Part shown: positions 58,646-64,000 of the stretch, in pieces | Layout of the letters: every line of letters starts with the position of its first letter | How positions within the stretch are numbered: position 1 is the stretch's first letter | Assembly: GCA_026647215.1 (NCBI GenBank) | Contig: JAPKHC010000003.1 | Coordinates: 74,812 to 138,811, forward strand | Reading direction: 5' to 3' | Length of the DNA: 64,000 nucleotides | Source: F1-120-MAGs118 sp013360535 | Lineage (GTDB): Bacteria > Planctomycetota > UBA1135 > GCA-002686595 | The notes under the pieces: model-generated | Told to the model about the DNA's origin: nothing | Databases searched by the model: none | The model's input: only the letters and a program-made list of their open reading frames with translations | Translations under genes and position numbers: made by a program

Positions 58646-60334
58646 ATGCTGTCCCCCACCGTCGCGCTCCTCGCGCTGGCCATCACGGCGCAGGAGCCGA
58701 CGCCGCTCCAACTGCCCGTACTCCCGCACGCCCAGCTGCAGGCCGAGCTCGCGGCGCTCTCCGGCACCGAGCGCCTGTTCGTCGGCAAGTCGAGCGGCGG
58801 CCGTGCGCTCGAGGCCGTGCGCATCCGCAGCAGCGACACGCCCAAGCCCGCGCTGCTCGTCGTCGCGAACCTCGACGGCTCGCAGGCGTGGTCGAGCACG
58901 CTGGCGTTGCAGCACGCGCGCACGCTCGCGGCGAGACGCGCCGAAGAACCGTTCAAGGCGCTGCTCGAGCGCGTCGACGTGATCGTGCTCGCCTGCGCGA
59001 ACCCCGACGTGCACGAGCGCCGCTTCGCCAGGCCGCTCGACGACGACGAGGCGAGCTTCGGCGGCGTCGACGAGGACCGCGACGGGCGCTCGGGCGAGGA
59101 CCCGGCGGCCGACATCGACGGCGACGGCTTCGTGTCGTGGATGCGCTACGAGGATCCCGGAGGCGAGTGGATGCTCGATCCCGCCGATCCGCGCGCGCTG
59201 GTCAAGGCCGACCGCGCGAAGGGCGAGCGCGGCCGCTTCAAGCTCGTGCGCGAGGGCCGCGACCTCGATCGCGACGAGCGTGTGGCCGAAGATGGCCCCG
59301 CGGAAGCGCTCGTCAACCGCAATTTCCCCGAGGAATACAAGGACAACGCGCCCGAGGCCGGCCGCTTCCCGCTCGAGGCGCCCGAGGCGCGCGCGCTGGC
59401 CGACTTCCTGATCCTGCATCCGGAGATCGCGCTGGTCGTGACCTACGGCGCGCTCGACAACGTCGTCGAGAAGCCCAAGGGCATCGCGGACACGCGCACC
59501 AAGCGTGTGCCGCTGTTCGGCGTGCTCGAGGCCGACGCCGAGTACCACGGCGAGCTCTCCAAGCGCTACGCCGAGCTCGTCGGCTCGAAGTCGAAGAGCC
59601 GCGGCGTCGACGCGGGCAGCTTCCAGGCTTGGTGTTACGGCCACCGTGGCCTGTGGTCGCTCGCGATCCAGCCCTGGGACATCCCGCTCGACGCGAAGAA
59701 GCCGGGCGCGGAGGAGAAGAAGCCCGAAGGTGCCGACAAGCCCGCGGAAAAGCCGGCCAAGAAGGACAAGCGCGAGCCCTCGGACGATGCCAAGCGGCTG
59801 GTGTGGCTCGATGCGAACGCGAGCGAGAGCGCACGTTTCGTCGCGTGGCACGAGTTCGCGCATCCGGAGCTCGGCAAGGTCGAGCTCGGCGGCTGGGCGC
59901 CGTTCGCGCGCAGCGAACCGCCGGAGTCCGAACGTGCCGCGCTCGCCGAGAAGCAGCTCGCGTTCCTCGCCACGCTCGGCGCCGACCTGCCGCGCGTGCG
60001 CGTCGCGGAGTTCACGGCGAAGGCGCTCGGAGCGGACGTGTTCGAGCTCGAGGCCGTGCTCGAGAACGAGGCGCGGCTGCCGCTCGTGAGCGCGTCCGGC
60101 CGTCGCGCGGGCGAGATCCGTCCCCTGCGGGTCGAGCTCGCTCTCGGCGCGGGCGCCACGCTGATCGGCGGCGACACTCCGCTGCAGCTCGTGCGCGAGC
60201 TGGCCGGCAGCGGTGGACGCGTGAAGTGGCGCTGGCTCGTGCGCACCAAGGATCCTGCGGGGCTCACGCTCCGCTTCGACAGCGACCATGCCGGCCGCGG
60301 CGAGGCCCGCGCCACCGTGAAGGAGACCCGCTGA
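58646..60334 (+). CDS. M14 carboxypeptidase-like pseudoenzyme
   Basis: A 562-residue exported protein (signal peptide 1-15, AITAQE). It is a paralogue of the next gene: both have GHSSEGRE/GKSSGGRA near residue 50, Asp-rich inserts (DEDRDGRSGEDPAADIDGDG here) and WHE(F/V)(A/E)HP near the C-terminal third. The metallopeptidase residues are replaced: HGNE is DGSQ (Asp77, Gln80), the third His is Gly, and the catalytic Glu is Gln in LAIQPW. A Lys/Glu/Pro-rich insert near 355-385 is unique to it. A binding, regulatory or partner role is inferred. It overlaps the next gene by one base (TGATG). Confidence 0.87.
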   Translation: MLSPTVALLALAITAQEPTPLQLPVLPHAQLQAELAALSGTERLFVGKSSGGRALEAVRIRSSDTPKPALLVVANLDGSQAWSSTLALQHARTLAARRAEEPFKALLERVDVIVLACANPDVHERRFARPLDDDEASFGGVDEDRDGRSGEDPAADIDGDGFVSWMRYEDPGGEWMLDPADPRALVKADRAKGERGRFKLVREGRDLDRDERVAEDGPAEALVNRNFPEEYKDNAPEAGRFPLEAPEARALADFLILHPEIALVVTYGALDNVVEKPKGIADTRTKRVPLFGVLEADAEYHGELSKRYAELVGSKSKSRGVDAGSFQAWCYGHRGLWSLAIQPWDIPLDAKKPGAEEKKPEGADKPAEKPAKKDKREPSDDAKRLVWLDANASESARFVAWHEFAHPELGKVELGGWAPFARSEPPESERAALAEKQLAFLATLGADLPRVRVAEFTAKALGADVFELEAVLENEARLPLVSASGRRAGEIRPLRVELALGAGATLIGGDTPLQLVRELAGSGGRVKWRWLVRTKDPAGLTLRFDSDHAGRGEARATVKETR

Positions 60335-62076
60335 TGAAGCTCTGCCTCGCTCTCGCCCTCTCGCTCGCTCCGCAGGAGCAGCCCGCGCGCACTCCGGGCT
60401 TCCCCGGCCTCGGCGCGACGGCGCGCCCCAAGGTCGAGATCCCGTGGAACCGCTTCTACGACACGGCCGCGCTGTACGCACAGCTCGATCGCCTCGTCGC
60501 GCAGTGGCCCGGCCTGCTGTCGATGCAGGTGATCGGCCACTCGAGCGAAGGTCGCGAGTTGCGCGTGTACACGCTCCACAATCCCGCGACCGGCTCCGAC
60601 ACCGCGAAGCCGGCGATGTGGGTCGACGGCAACGTGCACGGCAACGAGGTGCAGGGCGGTGAAGCCGTCGCGTACGTCGCGTGGTACTTGCTCGAGAACT
60701 ACGGCGCCAACCCGCGCGTGACCGAGCTCGTCGACCGCGCCACGTTCTACTTGCTGCCTTCGGTCAACCCCGACGGCCGCGACTCGTGGTTCCGCGACGC
60801 GCACAACGCCAGCAGCTCGCGCTCGGGCCGCATGCCGACCGACGACGACGGCGATGGCCTGTACGACGAGGACTCGCCCGACGACCTCGACGGCGACGGC
60901 TCGATCGTGCAGATGCGCAAGCACATGCCCGGCGAAGGCACGCACCGCCTCGACCCCGACGACCCGCGCCTCCTGATCCCCGTGCCCGCGAACGAGCGCG
61001 GGATCAAGGGCGACTGGATCTACGTCGGCTCCGAAGGCATCGACAACGACGGCGACGGCCGCATCAACGAGGACTCCGCCGGCGGGTACGACATGAACCG
61101 CGCGTGGCCGAGCGCCTGGGAACCCGAGTTCGTGCAAGGCGGCGCGGGTCCCTATCCGCTGTACTGGCCGGAGACGCGCTGCATCGCGAGCTTCGTGCTC
61201 GCGCACCCCAACATCGCCGGCGTGCAGAGCTTCCACAACTCGGGTGGCATGATCCTGCGCGGCCCCGGCATGGAGGCCTTCGGCGAGTACCCGCGCTCCG
61301 ACGTCAACGTGTACGACGAGATCGGCCGCGAGGGCGAGCGCATGCTGCCCTTCTACCGCTACATGGTGATCTGGAAGGACCTCTACACCGTGTTCGGCGG
61401 CTTCGTGACGTGGACCTACGAGTCGCTCGGCATCGTTTCGTTCACCAACGAACTGTGGAGCGACGACCAGCCCTTCGGCAAGGCGCCCGAAGACGGCCGC
61501 AGCGCCGACCACTTCTTCGACGACCGCCTGCTGATGGGCGCGGGTTTCGTCGCGTGGCACGAGGTCGAGCACCCGCTCTACGGCAAGGTCGAGGTCGGCG
61601 GGTTCCGCAAGGACGTCGGCCGCGTGCCGCCGACGTTCCTGATCGAGGAGATGGTGCACCGCAACGCGCTGTTCGCGATCCGCCACGCGGAGTGTTTGCC
61701 GCGGGTCGTGATCGACGAGCCCGTCGTCAGCGAGCTCGGCGACAGCCTGCGCGCGATCGACGTCGTCGTGCGCAACCCCGCGCTGATCCCCACGCGCACC
61801 GCCCGCGCCGCACAGGTGCGAGCGGGACGGCCCGATGAACTCACCCTTGGTGGCGCGGGCGTCGAGGTGCTCGCCGGAGGCCGTCGCACGGACCGTTTCC
61901 GGCCCGAGCGGATCGAGCTCGCCGAGCGCGAACCCGCGCGCCTCGTGCTCGAACAGGGCATCACCGGCCGCGGCGAGCTGCGCGTGCGCTGGATCGTGCG
62001 CGGCTCCGGCCCGGTCAAGATCGCGTGGAAGGGCGAAAAAGCTCTCGCGGTCGAGCGTGCGTTCGAGCTGCGCTGA
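60334..62076 (+). CDS. M14-family zinc carboxypeptidase
   Basis: A 580-residue exported peptidase (signal peptide 1-13). Zinc ligands are His102 and Glu105 in VHGNEVQGG and His301 in SFHNSGG; the catalytic base is Glu373 in SFTNELW. Two long inserts with calcium-like Asp loops (DDDGDGLYDEDSPDDLDGDG and DNDGDGRINEDS) are typical of large secreted bacterial M14 proteins. The last 130 residues are a beta domain (from about 450). The substrate is unknown. It is translated from the TGATG overlap with the pseudoenzyme gene, so the two are made in similar amounts. Confidence 0.9.
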   Translation: MKLCLALALSLAPQEQPARTPGFPGLGATARPKVEIPWNRFYDTAALYAQLDRLVAQWPGLLSMQVIGHSSEGRELRVYTLHNPATGSDTAKPAMWVDGNVHGNEVQGGEAVAYVAWYLLENYGANPRVTELVDRATFYLLPSVNPDGRDSWFRDAHNASSSRSGRMPTDDDGDGLYDEDSPDDLDGDGSIVQMRKHMPGEGTHRLDPDDPRLLIPVPANERGIKGDWIYVGSEGIDNDGDGRINEDSAGGYDMNRAWPSAWEPEFVQGGAGPYPLYWPETRCIASFVLAHPNIAGVQSFHNSGGMILRGPGMEAFGEYPRSDVNVYDEIGREGERMLPFYRYMVIWKDLYTVFGGFVTWTYESLGIVSFTNELWSDDQPFGKAPEDGRSADHFFDDRLLMGAGFVAWHEVEHPLYGKVEVGGFRKDVGRVPPTFLIEEMVHRNALFAIRHAECLPRVVIDEPVVSELGDSLRAIDVVVRNPALIPTRTARAAQVRAGRPDELTLGGAGVEVLAGGRRTDRFRPERIELAEREPARLVLEQGITGRGELRVRWIVRGSGPVKIAWKGEKALAVERAFELR

Positions 62077-62091
62077 CCGGCCCATTTGCGA

Positions 62092-62126
62092 GCTCCTAAG
62101 TCCCGTGGTCGCACGGGCTTAGGAGC
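62092..62126 (+). terminator. Hairpin after the M14 operon
   Basis: GCTCCTAAG-T-CCCGTG (62092-62107) pairs with CACGGG-CTTAGGAGC (62112-62126): 15 bp with one bulged T and a GTCG loop, 15 bases after the stop. It is followed by AGCGCTGC, not a T-run. Confidence 0.7.
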
Positions 62127-62211
62127 AGCGCTGCACGCGCCGCGCGGAGCCTGCGTCCAAGGCCCCCACACGCCTCGCCCCAAGTTCGGACAGCGGCCTC
62201 GGGAGCTTCCG

Positions 62212-62335
62212 TTATCCTTGTGCGCTGCCCGCTGGGCGGTCAGGTCTGGAAGGAGACCCCCGCACCGTCGGCGCCCCTTCGATACCCCATCCCGCTGGGA
62301 GTGGCTACCGCCACTGCCGGCGCACCTCAGGAATC
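62212..62335 (+). ncRNA. Candidate structured RNA or leader with a partial SRP-like motif
   Basis: GGTCAGGTCTGGAAGGA at 62238-62254 matches the tip of bacterial SRP RNA (GGTCAGGTCCGGAAGGA) at 16 of 17 bases. GTGCGC near 62220 could pair with GCGCAC near 62330, and a -10-like TATCCT lies just before, at about 62214. However, the invariant AGCAG on the 3' side is absent and the 3' half is too long. It may instead be the 5' leader of the gene at 62347. The call is weak. Confidence 0.2.
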
Positions 62336-62346
62336 ACACGCACCCC

Positions 62347-63537
62347 ATGAAGAACGCCATCCGGACCACCCTGGCGGCCTGCGCCGCGCTCGTGGCGCTG
62401 CAGACGAGCTCGTTCGCTCAGCAGCTCTACCTGAACGAGATCTACGCCGACCAGGTCTCCACCGACATCTACGAATTCATCGAGCTCAAGGGCCCCGCCG
62501 GCACGAGCCTCGACAACCACCTCGTGCTGATCGTCGAGGGCGACTTCTCCACGTCGGGCAACCACGGCAAGCTCAAGAAGGCCTGGGACCTGACCGGCTA
62601 CACGATCCCCGCCTCGGGCTTCTTCGTGCTCGGCGACTCGGGCCTCAACGCCTCGACCAGCGCGCCCGCGACCCCCGACTTCATCATCGGCACGAGCAAC
62701 TCGATCGAGAACGGCTCGCAGACGATCTACCTCGTCGACGCCGGCAACCCGACCAACGTCGCCACGCTCGTGGCCGAAGCCGCTGCGGTCGCCCAGCTCG
62801 ACCCCGACGGCGACCAGATCACCACGATCCCGACGGTCGCCACGATCCTCGACCTCGTCGGCATGGTCGACTCCGGCTTCCTCGCCACGACCAACCCTGA
62901 CCGCATCTACGACGGCGCGATCGTGATGGGACCGGACGTCGCGACGCCGCCGAGCGTGTTCAACCCCGCGGGCATCTTCCGCGGCTCCGACGCGCCGAAC
63001 GGCTGGTGCGACAAGTTCCTCGATTTCAACGAGGCCAACAACACGACCGAGCCCCGCACGCCCGGTGCGGCCAACTCCGTCTGCCCGGTCGCCTTCTCGG
63101 TCACGAGCTACTGCACCGCCGGCACGACCACGAACGGCTGCACCGCGACGATGGGCTTCACCGGCGCACCGCTGCTCTCGCTCGGCGCGGGCGGCTTCAA
63201 CGTCAACTGCACCGGCATCGAAGGCAGCAAGACCGGCCTGATCTTCTACAGCATCTCCGGTCCCGCGGCTCTCAACTGGGGCACGAGCTCGTCCTTCCTG
63301 TGCGTCAAGTCGCCGAACCAGCGCTCGGGCACCGTCCCGACCGGCGGCACGGCGAACGCCTGCGACGGCCAGATCTCGCTCGACTTCTTCGACTTCATCA
63401 CGAACGTGAACCCCGGCGCGCTCGGCGTCCCGTTCAGCGCGGGCAACCAGGCCTGGTTCCAGTGCTGGTTCCGCGATCCGCCGTCCCCGAAGACGACGAT
63501 GCTCTCGGACGCGCTGGAAGTCACCTTCGCTCCGTGA
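62347..63537 (+). CDS. Secreted lamin-tail-like protein with VTFAP-ending C-terminal domain
   Basis: A 396-residue protein with signal peptide 1-24 (TSSFAQ). Residues 25-240 resemble a lamin-tail domain: LYLNEIYADQVSTDIYEFIEL, LDNHLVLIVEGD, and GFFVLGDSG; these often sit on secreted nucleases or surface proteins. The final 140 residues begin TSYCTAGTTTNGCT, include GLIFYS, SSFLCV and CWFRDPPSPKTTML, and end SDALEVTFAP. This tail aligns block for block with that of the protein at 29815. The two therefore probably use the same export or anchoring route. The gene ends in a strong terminator. Confidence 0.88.
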   Translation: MKNAIRTTLAACAALVALQTSSFAQQLYLNEIYADQVSTDIYEFIELKGPAGTSLDNHLVLIVEGDFSTSGNHGKLKKAWDLTGYTIPASGFFVLGDSGLNASTSAPATPDFIIGTSNSIENGSQTIYLVDAGNPTNVATLVAEAAAVAQLDPDGDQITTIPTVATILDLVGMVDSGFLATTNPDRIYDGAIVMGPDVATPPSVFNPAGIFRGSDAPNGWCDKFLDFNEANNTTEPRTPGAANSVCPVAFSVTSYCTAGTTTNGCTATMGFTGAPLLSLGAGGFNVNCTGIEGSKTGLIFYSISGPAALNWGTSSSFLCVKSPNQRSGTVPTGGTANACDGQISLDFFDFITNVNPGALGVPFSAGNQAWFQCWFRDPPSPKTTMLSDALEVTFAP

Positions 63538-63570
63538 TCGTCGCGCGGTAGCGCAACGATTCCGCTTCTC

Positions 63571-63602
63571 GCGAGCCGGTTGCCCTCGGGCAGCCGGCTC
63601 GC
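63571..63602 (+). terminator. Intrinsic terminator of the lamin-tail-like protein gene
   Basis: Arms 63571-63584 and 63589-63602 pair over 14 bp (one G-T wobble) around a CTCG loop, and TTGCTTTC follows. It starts 34 bases after the stop. This is a good Rho-independent terminator. Confidence 0.8.
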
Positions 63603-63893
63603 TTGCTTTCGCCGCCGCGTGCGCATGCGCGTTCAGAGAACACGGAGGGCGGAGGGAGCGGAGAGGAGCGGAGGGGAGAGACAACGGCCGGGGGCGACGA
63701 GCCGACGTTCGCCGTCGGGACGGAAGGGAGCGGAGGGATGAAAGAGGCAACAACGAGTGGCGCGAAGGCGAGTTGGGGGGCGAAGCGGCGCTGACGACAG
63801 GCTCGCGGCGGCCGAAGAGAAGCGCATCTCAGGCCGCTTCGGCCATCGGCAACGCGCCGTCGGAGCTGTTGTCAATCGGTGTGGAAACGCGAG
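63603..63893. other. Gene-free, purine-rich stretch
   Basis: The plus strand at 63640-63780 is a run of GGAG/GCGGAG words with little pyrimidine. No plausible gene, promoter or RNA is seen. Its texture resembles 10322-10843. Confidence 0.45.
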
Positions 63894-64000
63894 TCAGGCG
63901 ACGTGGCTCTGGGGGGCTTTCAGGGGAAGGCCGTCGGCGAATTCTGTGCCGGCGGCGACGTCGGTGAGCAGGTGCACGCTGTCGTAGGTCTTGAAGGTGC
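63894..64000 (-). CDS. C-terminal end of an unidentified protein (cut by window end)
   Basis: On the minus strand the last 34 codons read open from the window edge to TGA at 63896-63894, starting TFKTYDSVHLLTDVAAGTEF and ending LKAPQSHVA. Codon pattern and amino-acid mix look coding. The gene starts outside the window and its function cannot be told. Confidence 0.6.
   Translation of the reverse strand, partial: TFKTYDSVHLLTDVAAGTEFADGLPLKAPQSHVA

Noticed and set aside
1..64000. Search for CRISPR arrays, insertion sequences, integrases and phage genes
   Set aside because: No regularly spaced direct repeats and no transposase, integrase or phage structural motifs were seen.

Overview
The window looks like chromosomal DNA from a very GC-rich (roughly 70% by eye) Gram-negative bacterium. 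Lipoproteins, a porin-like barrel, periplasmic binding proteins and c-type cytochromes indicate two membranes. Several traits point, as an inference, to the phylum Planctomycetota: large secreted beta-propeller proteins with a common C-terminal domain, a MopE-type calcium/copper motif, a sigma factor fused to a membrane sensor, weak Shine-Dalgarno sites, and VWA fragments of planctomycete type. I see no rRNA, tRNA, CRISPR array, phage or insertion sequence. About 47 protein genes fill the window, plus two decayed genes and two genes cut by the window ends.

Layout. 0-4.3 kb: a pyroglutamyl peptidase gene pair facing an AtuA-like operon that ends in phosphate acetyltransferase. 4.3-9.1 kb: an LRR protein, an ABC exporter pair and a lipoprotein, with two related palindromic elements at the convergent gene ends, one of them a perfect 59-bp inverted repeat. 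9.2-14.5 kb: secreted or lipid-anchored proteins, an SGNH hydrolase and a serine hydrolase. 14.6-19.8 kb: a metal-uptake cluster (Cys-rich lipoprotein, outer-membrane barrel, binding protein, ATPase, permease, and a secreted protein with three exact 60-residue Cys repeats). 20-27 kb: a c-di-GMP phosphodiesterase facing an ArsR-methyltransferase regulator and metH, with a clear palindrome over the regulator's promoter. 27-36 kb: three secreted propeller proteins flanking a cytochrome bd-like oxidase whose large subunit carries a haem c domain. 36-41 kb: an acyltransferase and the sigma-factor/sensor fusion. 41-47 kb: a broken cysD, a small HTH regulator, two glycosyltransferases and a sulfotransferase, suggesting a sulfated surface glycan. 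47-50 kb: class I aldolase, a STAS/anti-sigma kinase pair and a VWA remnant. 50-56 kb: cytochrome c peroxidase, HPP membrane protein and a five-sensor diguanylate cyclase. 56-64 kb: patatin, a His/Lys-rich protein, a tandem M14 carboxypeptidase pair in which the first has lost every catalytic residue, and a lamin-tail-like secreted protein.

The strongest leads are four secreted proteins sharing a C-terminal domain that ends in a near-identical tail, typically SDALxVTFAP; the membrane-anchored sigma factor; the M14 enzyme/pseudoenzyme pair; the metal cluster with its 60-residue repeats; and promoter spacing that suggests many leaderless mRNAs. Start codons were chosen from signal peptides, upstream sites and gene overlaps; GTG starts are noted where used.
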